Below, in pieces: positions 8,408 through 17,640 of a stretch of DNA of 64,000 nucleotides. Numbering within the stretch: position 1 is the stretch's first letter; every line of letters begins with the position of its first letter. Under the pieces are notes generated by a model. The model made no database searches and was not told where the DNA came from. It worked only from the letters and a program-made list of their open reading frames with translations. Source of the DNA: a virus; the IMG/VR virus record IMGVR_UViG_3300048587_000114, positions 1-64,000 of that record. The stretch is one strand, 5' to 3'. Both the position numbers and the translations under genes were made by a program.

Positions 8408-9283
8408 ATGGCTCTTGATCGTTTTATCCCTACACTGTGGAGTAACGAACTACTTGTTTCTCTTAAGAAGGCCCACATTTTCGGACAGCCCGGTGTTGCA
8501 AACCGAGACTACGAAGGTGAACTTCGACAAGCCGGAGACACAGTAAAGATTAATGCAATCGGCCCTGTATCTATCGGAAACTACGTGAAGAACACGAACA
8601 TCTCCGATCCTGAAGAACTGAACGACGCTCAGACGACACTTGAAATCACCGAGCAGAAGTATTTCAACTTCCAAGTTGATGACATTGACCAAGTGCAGCA
8701 GAAGCCGAAGGTCATGGGTCAGGCAATGCAGGAAGCAGCTTACGGGCTGCGAAATACTGCCGACAGCTTTCTTGCTGCGGCATTGGTGGCGGGGCTTTCA
8801 ACTGGTAACACAATCGGTACGACAGGCGCTCCTGAAGCAGTTTCAACTGCTACAGATGCCTACGAACTTTTGGTTGAGATGAAGGTTCGACTCGACATGA
8901 ACAACGTACCGGACTCCGGGCGTTGGGCGATTGTTCCTCCGTTCTTCATCGGTCAGATGTTGAAGGACAACCGATTCGTGTCTAACATTGAATCAGTATC
9001 CCGAGAAGGTCTGTTGAACGGTAGCGTTGGACGAGCCGCAGGGTTCGATATTCTAACGACAAATAACACGGTGTACGAAAACACCGGGGCCGTTGGCGAC
9101 TACTACTACGCGTTTGCTGGAACAAGCATGGCGTTGTCATTCGCTGAACAGATCGTACAGGTTGAAGCCTACCGACCAGAGAAGCGATTCGCTGACGCGG
9201 TGAAGGGACTTCACGTTTACGGTGGTAAGGTTATCCGACCTGAAGCCCTCGTTGGACTGATCGTAGACCGCCCATCGGTATAA
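8408..9283 (+). CDS. Major capsid protein, P22 coat-like
   Basis: 291 aa from ATG at 8408, chosen because ACTAGGAG precedes it. The N-terminus (RFIPTLWSNELLVSLKKAHI) and the early GELRQAGDTVKINAIG strand match HK97-fold coat proteins of the P22 type, which tile the icosahedral shell. It has its own upstream promoter (7522-7550) and a strong ribosome-binding site, as expected for an abundant protein. Confidence 0.85.
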   Translation: MALDRFIPTLWSNELLVSLKKAHIFGQPGVANRDYEGELRQAGDTVKINAIGPVSIGNYVKNTNISDPEELNDAQTTLEITEQKYFNFQVDDIDQVQQKPKVMGQAMQEAAYGLRNTADSFLAAALVAGLSTGNTIGTTGAPEAVSTATDAYELLVEMKVRLDMNNVPDSGRWAIVPPFFIGQMLKDNRFVSNIESVSREGLLNGSVGRAAGFDILTTNNTVYENTGAVGDYYYAFAGTSMALSFAEQIVQVEAYRPEKRFADAVKGLHVYGGKVIRPEALVGLIVDRPSV

Positions 9284-9333
9284 TCCGATAGCGGTCTACG
9301 GACCTTCTTTTAGTACACTAGGAGTAAAGAACT

Positions 9334-9708
9334 ATGGCCCGAACAGCCCTAACGAAGTCTAGTATTACAGCAGATGCAGGAGTAAACTCTGCGGCTGCGG
9401 GGTTCTACCAGACTGGTGACAACACAAATAACATGGTCCTTGATGCTGGTGGAAAGGGTGAAATCATCCTCCACGCCAAGAACACAAACGGTGCCGAGCG
9501 AACGGTAACGGTGAAGGCCGGAACCGGTGGGCATCTCGGTAGCGCATGGCGTGCCAGCATGGGCGACCTTGCGGTAGCAATCCCTGCAACATCAGGTGAG
9601 CGATTTATCCGCATTGCGGACACAGCGCGATTCATGCAATCAGACGGAAACATTCACATCGACATTTCTGGTGCCGGTGTGACGATTGCCGTTCTTAACG
9701 TAGACTAA
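9334..9708 (+). CDS. Putative capsid decoration protein
   Basis: 124 aa, preceded by CTAGGAG. Beta-rich, with Asn/Gly turns (GAERTVTVKAGTGGHLGSAW). Small beta proteins encoded directly after the coat gene often cement or decorate the shell. No family-defining motif was recognised, so the role is from position. Confidence 0.6.
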   Translation: MARTALTKSSITADAGVNSAAAGFYQTGDNTNNMVLDAGGKGEIILHAKNTNGAERTVTVKAGTGGHLGSAWRASMGDLAVAIPATSGERFIRIADTARFMQSDGNIHIDISGAGVTIAVLNVD

Positions 9709-9720
9709 AGGGAGTAACCT

Positions 9721-10269
9721 ATGGCTGTTCGTTCTTCAATGGCGCGGCTGATCCGAAAAGTCCGGTCGAACATTGGGGATACAGCCGGTCCTCTACAGGT
9801 TTTTTCGGACCAAGAGATTCAGGATGCGCTGGATTCTCGCCGGAGAGACGTCTACGAATATGCACTTACCGCTGCACCGAACGATCTTGACTACTATGCT
9901 GACGGAGGGTGGTGGGAGGATGAACCGACCATCACCCTCACTGATGATACCGTTGTAACAGCCGTAAGCACTCCCCTCTACATTGCGTCAGAAAACCCCG
10001 TTGTTGGCGTCTGGACGTTCAACCAAGCCCCAAGCACATCAGTACGTCTCTCGGGGAGACAATACGACGTTAATGCAGCAAGCGCCGATTTGCTTGATGC
10101 GTGGTTGGGAAAGATTAAATTGGAGTTCGACTTCCTAGAATTGGGAAGTACCTTCAAAGCGTCACAGCAGGCTGTTATGGTTGAGCAAGCGGCCAAACGG
10201 TTTCGCGCTCGACAGTGGATCACGACGGCAAATGTACGCCGAACGGATGACCTTGCGGGATGGTACTAA
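9721..10269 (+). CDS. Head-tail connector protein
   Basis: 182 aa. The N-terminal helices (MARLIRKVRSNIGD, then FSDQEIQDALDSRRRDVYEY) match the first part of phage adaptor proteins. A beta middle and a C-terminal helix follow (QQAVMVEQAAKRFRARQWIT). It probably binds under the portal ring. Confidence 0.7.
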   Translation: MAVRSSMARLIRKVRSNIGDTAGPLQVFSDQEIQDALDSRRRDVYEYALTAAPNDLDYYADGGWWEDEPTITLTDDTVVTAVSTPLYIASENPVVGVWTFNQAPSTSVRLSGRQYDVNAASADLLDAWLGKIKLEFDFLELGSTFKASQQAVMVEQAAKRFRARQWITTANVRRTDDLAGWY

Positions 10270-10270
10270 C

Positions 10271-10528
10271 ATGACAATTCTCATTCGTCGGTGGTCCGAT
10301 AATGCCGAGTACCGTGTACCGGATATTGACGCCTACAACCGGCTCTATAAAGGGAAGGGATACTACATCCCCTTCGGCCCTCACGCGACTCATACCCCTG
10401 ACGGTCAGCGTATTAAGCAAGTAGCACCCCGTGTGCCACGTATTTCAAGGAAGCCTCATGGTTCACACACGTCTGAGTCCGTATCAACTCCAACGGATGC
10501 AGAGAACACAGGACACGAATCTTCCTGA
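10271..10528 (+). CDS. Hypothetical neck-region protein
   Basis: 85 aa from ATG at 10271, one base after the upstream stop. Residues 1-45 look folded (TILIRRWSDNAEYRVPDIDA); the C-terminal half is basic then Ser/Thr-rich. It overlaps the next gene in another frame by about 70 nt. Position suggests a small head-tail protein. Confidence 0.55.
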   Translation: MTILIRRWSDNAEYRVPDIDAYNRLYKGKGYYIPFGPHATHTPDGQRIKQVAPRVPRISRKPHGSHTSESVSTPTDAENTGHESS

Positions 10529-10856
10529 TCGGGCGGATATTCACCGTCCTACCTATGTCGTTGATGAGATGGGTGGGACGGAACCCGATTACACCCCTGT
10601 GTATGAGCAGATTCCGATTTATTCAGAACCGCGTATTCTTCGTGAAATCAAGGAAGATATTGCTGGTGGTGTGATTCAATCTGGTGTTCGTTGGATTTGC
10701 CGCGTAGAGTGGAAGAATAACGACATTCGGCTTGACGACATTGTGATTATTACTGAGTCTCGCTCATTGCAACAATATGTTTTGCAAGTCACAAGTCTCC
10801 TTTCGCCTCAGTCATATGGCACATCCTACGGATTTCAGTGCATTTTGGTAGACTAA
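10458..10856 (+). CDS. Putative head-closure protein
   Basis: 132 aa from ATG at 10458, with AAGGAAG upstream. Beta-rich middle (YTPVYEQIPIYSEPRILREI, WICRVEWKNNDIRLDDIVII), consistent in size and fold type with head-closure (stopper) proteins. The assignment comes from gene order between connector and gp10-like genes. Confidence 0.55.
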   Translation: MVHTRLSPYQLQRMQRTQDTNLPDRADIHRPTYVVDEMGGTEPDYTPVYEQIPIYSEPRILREIKEDIAGGVIQSGVRWICRVEWKNNDIRLDDIVIITESRSLQQYVLQVTSLLSPQSYGTSYGFQCILVD

Positions 10857-10857
10857 T

Positions 10858-11232
10858 ATGCTACAATACCGAATAGTTATCAGAAACAACCGAATCCCAC
10901 AGATTCTCGCAACGTTGGATGAACGGGTTGATAACGCAATTCGGGGTTATGTAACAGACGATCTTATCCCCCAAGCACAGAGAAACCAAGCCCCTCACAT
11001 TGATACGGGAATGCTGAACGCCTCTGGTGAAGTATTCCGACAAGGATTAATGAATTACCTCGTTCGCTTTACCGGTGGAGCCGCAACCGGATGGACCGGA
11101 GAGCCGCGTGTGTACGCGATGTACCACGAATACGGAACTCGATTCACAGGAGCCTACCCGTTCCTTGGTCCTGCGGTAGACACAACCTTCCCCGGTGACA
11201 TTATGGATCAGATTATCGCTATCTTCCTCTAA
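10858..11232 (+). CDS. HK97 gp10-like neck/tail-completion protein
   Basis: 124 aa. The pattern QAPHIDTGMLNASGEVFRQG, then YAMYHEYGTRFTGAYPFLGP, is characteristic of HK97 gp10-type proteins that join head and tail. Gene order after the head-closure gene agrees. Confidence 0.8.
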   Translation: MLQYRIVIRNNRIPQILATLDERVDNAIRGYVTDDLIPQAQRNQAPHIDTGMLNASGEVFRQGLMNYLVRFTGGAATGWTGEPRVYAMYHEYGTRFTGAYPFLGPAVDTTFPGDIMDQIIAIFL

Positions 11233-11242
11233 GGAAACGCCT

Positions 11243-11692
11243 GTGTACGATGTAATTTCGGAAGCCGAAATCTTTATCAAGAGTCGCCTCCTTGCGAAAG
11301 CCAGTGTGGTAGCGGTTGTCGGTGAACGAGTATTCACGCACCCCGGCCCCCGCTACAGCGAAAACGCTGATCGTATCACCTACCCGATTATCACCTACGA
11401 TTTTCTCTACCCGTCTAATGACACTCTCCTTGTCGGTTCTGATCGGTTTTGGTCAACACTCCGGTTTCTTGTTCGGACCATTGATAAGGGCAATAGCTCA
11501 CGAAACGGAGCAGAAGGAGCGGCGGCGATCTACGAAGCCCTACATGGTACAAGCGGGTACACACCGAACGGCGCTGTGATTACCTCCTGTATTCAAATCC
11601 AACCATATAAAGAAACCGAAGTAATGAGTTCGACACAATACATTCACCTTGGTGGCGAGTATTTGATTAATATTAATACTCCAACAAGTTAA
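11243..11692 (+). CDS. Tail terminator-like protein
   Basis: 149 aa from GTG at 11243, which has TAAGGA upstream. The pattern of a helix, then YPIITYDFLYPSND, and a C-terminal VMSSTQYIHLGGEYLININT strand fits tail-terminator (gpU-like) proteins that cap the tail tube. It directly precedes the tube gene, the usual place. Confidence 0.65.
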   Translation: MYDVISEAEIFIKSRLLAKASVVAVVGERVFTHPGPRYSENADRITYPIITYDFLYPSNDTLLVGSDRFWSTLRFLVRTIDKGNSSRNGAEGAAAIYEALHGTSGYTPNGAVITSCIQIQPYKETEVMSSTQYIHLGGEYLININTPTS

Positions 11693-11703
11693 GGAGCTTA
11701 CTT

Positions 11704-13017
11704 ATGGCACTACGAGAACGAGCACAAGTATTTGAAGCGTCTCAATGGGGAGCAGAGTCTATTGTAGCACCGGGCGTTGCAGTGGCTGCGGACAAGCGCC
11801 TAGAGGCAATCAGTGCTGCGCTAAAGCCAAATATCGAAGTTGAACGCTACCGACCGTTCGGTAATAAGTTTGATACCCTAATGATTCCGGGGAAAGACTG
11901 GACGACTGTTGACGTAACGGGGCGACTCGACTACAACAACATCATCTACCCACTTGCCTCTGCGGTGAGCTACCCAACGATCACTACACCGGGTGGTGGA
12001 ACCAACGCCCGACTGTGGGAGTTTGAGTCACGGGCCACGGTTCCTGATACGGTACAGACGTATACCGTTGAAACGGGATCACCTGTCCGAGCACAACGAG
12101 CAACAAATGTTATCCTCAGTGATCTTGGGTTCGCCTTTACCCGAGGGTCTATCGAAATTACCGCAACTGGTATCGGAAAGCGGTTTGAGGATAACATCTA
12201 CCAGACTGGTAACGCGGTCTACAGCGTAACGATTGACGGTACGGTTACTGGTGGTACATTCACCCTGACCTACTCTGCACAAACAACATCGGCTATTGCC
12301 TATGATGCAACCGCCGCACAGGTGGAAGCTGCACTTGTGGCATTGAACAACATTAATTACGGTGATGTTCAGGTGTCTGGCGGTCCCGGCGATGAAGCCC
12401 CATTCTATGTAACGTTTACTGGTGATCTTGGCAACCAAGCCATTACAATGACAGGAACGTTTACATCGCTCACAGCCGCTCCGGGGACAAGCGCGGTTGC
12501 CTCAGTCAAGACAGGGACAGCAATCACAACCGTGACAGCCCTTCCTGCTATTCCGGGGAATGTTAACGTCTATGTGGATACCGACTTTGCGAACATCGGG
12601 ACAACAAAGCTGACACGTCTCTTTGAGGCCGACGTCAACATTGCCAGCCGATTTAATCCAATGTGGGTACTCGACTCTGACCAAACATCGTTTGCGGCAA
12701 CAGTCGAAGCCCCACCTGATGTGACGTCACGTCTGAAAATGGCGGCGAACGGTGCTGGTATGGAATACCTGAACACCATCCGAGACGGAAGCACAGTCTA
12801 CATCCGTATTGAGTCTGAAGGCGATGCCTTTGCCGCTCCTGATGCCTCACTGAACTACCTGTTCCGTGCGGATATGGCGGCGAAGATCGAATCCCTCAAT
12901 GACTTCGGTGAAACAGACGGAGCCATGTCGGTTGACTGGATGTTCCGAGCGGTTGACGACAGCGACTTCGGTGGCGCTGCCCGATTCCAAGTTCAGAACT
13001 TGCGAACAGCACTCTAA
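11704..13017 (+). CDS. Major tail (tube) protein with inserted domain
   Basis: 437 aa. The N- and C-terminal parts form a tail-tube-like protein. Residues of about 165-270 (YSVTIDGTVTGGTFTLTYSA and onward, rich in Thr, Ala and Val) look like an inserted Ig-like or surface domain. It is followed by a two-hairpin terminator region, as befits an abundant structural protein at the end of a transcription unit. Confidence 0.75.
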   Translation: MALRERAQVFEASQWGAESIVAPGVAVAADKRLEAISAALKPNIEVERYRPFGNKFDTLMIPGKDWTTVDVTGRLDYNNIIYPLASAVSYPTITTPGGGTNARLWEFESRATVPDTVQTYTVETGSPVRAQRATNVILSDLGFAFTRGSIEITATGIGKRFEDNIYQTGNAVYSVTIDGTVTGGTFTLTYSAQTTSAIAYDATAAQVEAALVALNNINYGDVQVSGGPGDEAPFYVTFTGDLGNQAITMTGTFTSLTAAPGTSAVASVKTGTAITTVTALPAIPGNVNVYVDTDFANIGTTKLTRLFEADVNIASRFNPMWVLDSDQTSFAATVEAPPDVTSRLKMAANGAGMEYLNTIRDGSTVYIRIESEGDAFAAPDASLNYLFRADMAAKIESLNDFGETDGAMSVDWMFRAVDDSDFGGAARFQVQNLRTAL

Positions 13018-13030
13018 TACAGTAAACTGA

Positions 13031-13060
13031 AGGGGCAACTTACAAAAGTTGCCCCTTTGG
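13031..13060 (+). terminator. Rho-independent terminator after the tail-tube gene
   Basis: An 11-bp perfect stem (13031-13041 with 13046-13056) with a 4-nt loop is followed by a short T run. It closes the head and tube transcription unit. Confidence 0.85.
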
Positions 13061-13108
13061 GCATTTTGCGGTATAATGCTACCAAAGGTATGCATTATAC
13101 CGTTTTTT
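13049..13108 (+). promoter_or_regulatory. Promoter interleaved with a second terminator hairpin
   Basis: A second inverted repeat, CGGTATAATGC at 13069-13079 with GCATTATACCG at 13092-13102, is followed by TTTTTT at 13103-13108. The left arm contains TATAAT (13072-13077), and TTGCCC at 13049-13054 lies 17 nt upstream. Transcripts arriving from upstream would form the hairpin. Transcripts starting near 13084 would lack its left arm and escape. This is inferred from sequence alone. Confidence 0.55.
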
Positions 13109-13134
13109 AGTGTAATTAAGGAGTTATCGTCTCT

Positions 13135-13548
13135 ATGCCAATCCGAGTTGCCGATCTTGCGAAAGAACGGAGCGAAGTTGTTGTCAACACGCCGCTTGGT
13201 CAGGTACGTGTTACCTATCGTCCAAACGTTCGAACCCCTGCCGACGAAGCGCGTATGGCAAATGCGACAGGCGAAGATGCCTACCGGGAAATGCTTGAAT
13301 CCCTGCACAAACTCATCGTAGAGTGGGATTTGGTTGGCCCTGTGTATGATGCCGAAGATGGAAGCCTTGTCATCGAAGAAGATGCTGAAGTTCCCACAAA
13401 GCCACAGATCACACAGCACATTTCGTCAACCCTGCTCGGAATGATCTTTACCGCGATGCTGGAAGATATGCGCCCAAACTCACCGAAGAATCCGTCCAAG
13501 AACTCGCAGAAGCTCTATGCTACGGATTCACGGGGGAGTCTCGCATAA
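13135..13548 (+). CDS. Tail assembly chaperone gpG-like
   Basis: 137 aa in the zero frame, just upstream of the tape-measure gene. Like lambda gpG it should bind the tape-measure protein and help tube assembly. A slippery heptamer CCCAAAC at 13473-13479 sits in the correct phase (C CCA AAC) for a -1 shift. The zero-frame tail after this point (SPKNPSKNSQKLYATDSRGS) is low-complexity. Confidence 0.85.
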   Translation: MPIRVADLAKERSEVVVNTPLGQVRVTYRPNVRTPADEARMANATGEDAYREMLESLHKLIVEWDLVGPVYDAEDGSLVIEEDAEVPTKPQITQHISSTLLGMIFTAMLEDMRPNSPKNPSKNSQKLYATDSRGSLA

Positions 13549-13739
13549 AATACGAACCTTACTTTGTTATTAGACGAGCGAAGTATCTTGGCATGTCGCC
13601 CACGGAAGTCCTAGAACTCCCTGTGTTCTGGTACGAGTGGGCGGCATTAGCCGAAGCAGCGGACAATGCCGCTGACCGCGAAAACCAGAATAAGGCACAG
13701 TCGGATAGACAATATGATTCAATAAAAAAACAGCAATAA
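13473..13739 (+). CDS. Tail assembly chaperone T domain, reached by -1 frameshift
   Basis: The -1 frame opens at CCC AAA (13473-13478) and continues KLTEESVQELAEALCYGFTG through YFVIRRAKYLGMSPTEVLEL to TAA at 13737-13739. It has no start codon of its own. The fused gpGT product would be about 201 aa: 115 residues of the zero frame plus 86 of this frame. This is the standard programmed-frameshift arrangement ahead of tape-measure genes. Confidence 0.85.
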   Translation, partial: PKLTEESVQELAEALCYGFTGESRIKYEPYFVIRRAKYLGMSPTEVLELPVFWYEWAALAEAADNAADRENQNKAQSDRQYDSIKKQQ

Positions 13740-13758
13740 TGTAATGTAAGGAATTGGT

Positions 13759-16700
13759 ATGGGTCACAGAGTAGCAGAGCTTGAAGTCGTTGTTAATGCC
13801 AACGTTGGTCAAGCGCAACGAGAGCTTAATAATCTAAACCGTACCTTCCACAACATTATTGCTGGTGGTGCGCTCTTGGGTGCCGGTGGCGGACTCGTTG
13901 GATGGTTCAAGGATGCCGTAACATCCGGTGCCCAATTTGAGCAAACCATGATCCGTGTGCAGCAGCTTGCCACGGGTGCGGAAGTAAGTGTAGACGCACT
14001 TACGAAGAAAGCGTTCGCCGTTGACCAAACAACCATTTACTCAGCACAGCAAATTGCTGAAGCGATGGAGCAACTTGGTCGTGAAGGATTTACCGGAGAG
14101 CAAATCCTTGGCGGTTGGACGGACGCTGCGGTTAACTTCGCAGCGGTTATTGATGAAGATTTGACACTTGCCACGAACATCTTCGGGCAAGTCGCCCGTG
14201 TGTTTAAAGATGAGGGACTAAGCGCGGCAAGAACTGCCGACATTCTCTCACAGGCGATCCTCCGTTCCGGACGTCCTGCGGCTGAGTTCGCAACTGGTAT
14301 GCAGTATATCGGTTCCATCGCGGCTCAGTTGGGCGTACCGCTAGAAGAAACTGCTACATCACTTTCCTACTTGCAGTCACTTGGTATCAAGGGTCGTTCC
14401 GCTGGTACCGGTTTGCGAAGCATGTTTACGGAACTTGCGGCGGGAGCCGATGAGTTCGGTATGAGTCATGGTGTGCAAGCGTTCGATCCCGTAACCGGGA
14501 ACTTCGTCGGTATGCCGAAGATCATTGACCAATTCAATGAACTGCTTTCAACTATGTCGAAAGCGGAAGGTTTGTCATTCCTAGAAGATATTTTCGGAAA
14601 GCCTGCGTCGTCTCCGTTGTACGCCCTCTTTACCGGTGGAACCGAAGCCTACGATGAGCACCTTCGAAAGATGGAGGACTTGGGGACGGCTGCGGCATTC
14701 ATGCGTACATTGATGGATACGATTGGTGGTTCGCTTGACCGCTTCGAAGCTGCGGCATCGAACGCCATGCGACAGATCGGTGTTATCGGTGGTAACATGA
14801 TTCGCCCATTCATCGACTTGTTGACCGAGCTACTTGGTGCCTTTGCAAATGCTCCACGAATCGTTCATATCGCAGCGGCGGCATTCGTTGTACTTACGGG
14901 TGCGTTGATGGGGCTTGCCGGAGCAATCATGGTATTCCGAGGACTCGGAGGGTTTGGTCTGCTCTTTAGCGGTATCGGTATTATGTCCGCAACCTTCCTT
15001 GGATTTGTTGCCGTTATTGCCGGAGTCATTGCAGCGTTCGCGTTCTTCAGTGATGAGTTGGGAGCCGCAAAAGACGCGGTAGCCGACTTCTTTGAGCCTG
15101 TGTCTGAACTTATCGACTACCTTAGTCGAATCAATCAAGCGGACAATCCCCTTGACTTCCTAATTGCACAGGGGTGGGACGGTCCGTTGCTTACCTTTGC
15201 GGAGGGGCTTGGTGATGTGGTCGAAGGGCTGGCCGACCTATGGTACTTCATCAGTCGTGGTGATTGGGACCGTTTCATGCGCCGACTACCGGGCGAACTA
15301 GAACAAATGTGGAACGGCGTCAAGCTGGCGTTCAGCGTAGTCCCGGAAATACTTGGATTCACAAGCTGGTCTGATCTTCTTATGGGCGCGTTGGCGTGGA
15401 CTGGCGAAGAAATTGTGCTACCGATGCTCACGGCGGTAGTTGAGTTTGGACTATCGCTGGTAAACAAGACAGTTGGGTGGGTTGGTGACCTGTGGAGTTG
15501 GATTAAGGGACAAATCTTCGGCGGTCCTGCGGCAACCGTCAACGCCGACGGGTCGAAAACAGTCAACTACCTGCCGAACGAAGAACGAAATATTCCGTTC
15601 GGTACGATCCTTGTAGAAGGTGCCGTTGCTCTCGGAACCGGTTTTACGCACATTGCCGGTCGCCTTTGGGAGTGGCTGCAAGAACAATTGATGGGTGGAC
15701 CAACCTATGGGCCGCCGACAGGAACCCGAAACGGAACGGGTTCCTTTAACACCGTATTGAGCGAGCCAATTCCGCTCGGAACAGTTATCCTCGAAGCTGC
15801 CTTTGAACTAGCCGAAAATGTGTGGGGGGAAGCTGGTAACTTCGCCGGGTGGGTTGTGTCAAAAATCTCCGAAGTAGGCGACATTTTCATTCCGGTTGAG
15901 GGTGCAAAAATCTCACTTGTTAACGCTGTGTTGGAGCTTGACAACGCGCAAAATGGCGAAGACGGCGGTGGGCTGTTCGGAAGTATTGGTCGTACTATTG
16001 CAGAGGCTATTCCTGACGACCTTAACTTTATTCGAGAAATTGGTACTGGCTTCGGGAAGGCGATTGGAAAGGCGATTGCGGCTATTAGCCCAGACGATAT
16101 GTCTGATCGCGTGGATTGGCAGAACTTCGGTCAAAACATCGGTGCCTTTATCCGCGATGGTATGTCGTTGATTGCAAAAGCTCCAACCGCGTTGGTATTT
16201 GGACTTAGCGAGTTTATCTGGTCCGCAATCTCCGAAATCACCGTTGAAGACTTGAAAGGTATTGGGGATATTGGTGGCGGTATCATTGCTGCTATTGGTG
16301 GGTTCCTTGCCGGGTTGCTTACTGGTAAAGACTCGTCCGAATGGAGTTTCGGGGAGTTCCAAGCCAAGCTCGGAGAAAAAATCTACGGTGCTATCGGTCG
16401 GGCAATCCGATTTGGTGATGGAAGTGGCGGCAAGGGGGGCTTTACCGGGCTGTTTGACGATATGGGCAACCAAATTGTCGCACCGGATACGCTATCCGGC
16501 TCTATTGCCGACATTGTTATGGAAGAAATTGGCAATGCAATCACGCGAATTGTTGAAAAAACGGGTGAACTTATTCCGAAGATTTGGGATGGTTTAGAGT
16601 TTGCTATTCCGATGATTCCGTTTACGTGGAATGGGCTTGTCACAGGGGTTGATACCGCTGTTGCGTTTGTTGAGGAACAAATTACTCGGCTTCGAAACAA

Positions 16701-17640
16701 ACTTAAAGAATTGTTCGGATTGCAGGATGAGGTTGGACGGCAAGGCGCTGCTGGAAACTTCTTCAATATCCAAAACTACGATCCGCTCAACCCGAATAAC
16801 CATACCAACGACACAAACACGGTTACGCACTCTCCCGGTGAAGGGTATGCGATTCCGCAGGGTGCCCCATTCCAAGGCAGCCTAAAACCAGAAGTCAGTG
16901 TCACGCTGACTGTGGATGAAACGTCCATGTCGGCGCTTACCCGTGAAATAGAGTCGAAGGAGTTTAATGCGGAGCTAAAACTCGACGGTATTGATACCGT
17001 GATGACTGATTTTGCGGCGGCTTTTGACATGGGACGTGCATGGGATTCAAAACAGTTTGAAGCGGATGCACAACTTAATGTTGATGCTGTAATGATTTCA
17101 GCAGCAGCGGCATTTGATATTGGGCGTGCATGGGATCAGCAAAACTATTGGGGTGATTTTAGCCTAAACGTTGATGCTGTAATGATTGCCGCTGGTGCTG
17201 CATTTGATATTGGCCGTGCGTGGGACGGTAAGGTCTTTACTGCATCGTTTTCTGTAGATACCAGTGGAATTACGGCTGCGGTTGAAGTTGCTCGACAAGC
17301 AGCAGCGGATATTGCCGCTGTGATGCCGCACTCACCGGCGAAGGAAGGTCCGCTGAAGGAGCCAATTACCTTCGATTATATTGGTGAAAACTTCGGTTCG
17401 GTTGCGGATGATATTCGATACAGTGCTGATCGCCTAACATCCGATGTTGCAGGACTTCGAAATAGAAATATGGCACCGGTCGATGTTGCTCCATCTCGCA
17501 CAGGCGGAATGGTAACGAAGAATTACTACTTCGCGGTTACTGGCGATGACCTTGCACGTCTGGAACGTCAGTCCCGAGAAGGATCACTCGACGTGGAAAC
17601 AACAGCCCGTGAACTTGAAATGGCGTTGGGGATGAATTAA
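13759..17640 (+). CDS. Tape measure protein
   Basis: 1293 aa, the longest ORF in the window. N-terminal helices with a tail-tape pattern (residues 1-300), a hydrophobic stretch near residues 370-430 (AFVVLTGALMGLAGAIMVFR and onward), long helical repeats, and a C-terminal segment. Near residues 1080-1165 a unit like 'VDAVMxxAxAAFDIGRAWD' occurs three times. At roughly 1.5 angstrom per residue the tail would be near 190 nm. It overlaps the next gene by one base. Confidence 0.93.
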   Translation: MGHRVAELEVVVNANVGQAQRELNNLNRTFHNIIAGGALLGAGGGLVGWFKDAVTSGAQFEQTMIRVQQLATGAEVSVDALTKKAFAVDQTTIYSAQQIAEAMEQLGREGFTGEQILGGWTDAAVNFAAVIDEDLTLATNIFGQVARVFKDEGLSAARTADILSQAILRSGRPAAEFATGMQYIGSIAAQLGVPLEETATSLSYLQSLGIKGRSAGTGLRSMFTELAAGADEFGMSHGVQAFDPVTGNFVGMPKIIDQFNELLSTMSKAEGLSFLEDIFGKPASSPLYALFTGGTEAYDEHLRKMEDLGTAAAFMRTLMDTIGGSLDRFEAAASNAMRQIGVIGGNMIRPFIDLLTELLGAFANAPRIVHIAAAAFVVLTGALMGLAGAIMVFRGLGGFGLLFSGIGIMSATFLGFVAVIAGVIAAFAFFSDELGAAKDAVADFFEPVSELIDYLSRINQADNPLDFLIAQGWDGPLLTFAEGLGDVVEGLADLWYFISRGDWDRFMRRLPGELEQMWNGVKLAFSVVPEILGFTSWSDLLMGALAWTGEEIVLPMLTAVVEFGLSLVNKTVGWVGDLWSWIKGQIFGGPAATVNADGSKTVNYLPNEERNIPFGTILVEGAVALGTGFTHIAGRLWEWLQEQLMGGPTYGPPTGTRNGTGSFNTVLSEPIPLGTVILEAAFELAENVWGEAGNFAGWVVSKISEVGDIFIPVEGAKISLVNAVLELDNAQNGEDGGGLFGSIGRTIAEAIPDDLNFIREIGTGFGKAIGKAIAAISPDDMSDRVDWQNFGQNIGAFIRDGMSLIAKAPTALVFGLSEFIWSAISEITVEDLKGIGDIGGGIIAAIGGFLAGLLTGKDSSEWSFGEFQAKLGEKIYGAIGRAIRFGDGSGGKGGFTGLFDDMGNQIVAPDTLSGSIADIVMEEIGNAITRIVEKTGELIPKIWDGLEFAIPMIPFTWNGLVTGVDTAVAFVEEQITRLRNKLKELFGLQDEVGRQGAAGNFFNIQNYDPLNPNNHTNDTNTVTHSPGEGYAIPQGAPFQGSLKPEVSVTLTVDETSMSALTREIESKEFNAELKLDGIDTVMTDFAAAFDMGRAWDSKQFEADAQLNVDAVMISAAAAFDIGRAWDQQNYWGDFSLNVDAVMIAAGAAFDIGRAWDGKVFTASFSVDTSGITAAVEVARQAAADIAAVMPHSPAKEGPLKEPITFDYIGENFGSVADDIRYSADRLTSDVAGLRNRNMAPVDVAPSRTGGMVTKNYYFAVTGDDLARLERQSREGSLDVETTARELEMALGMN

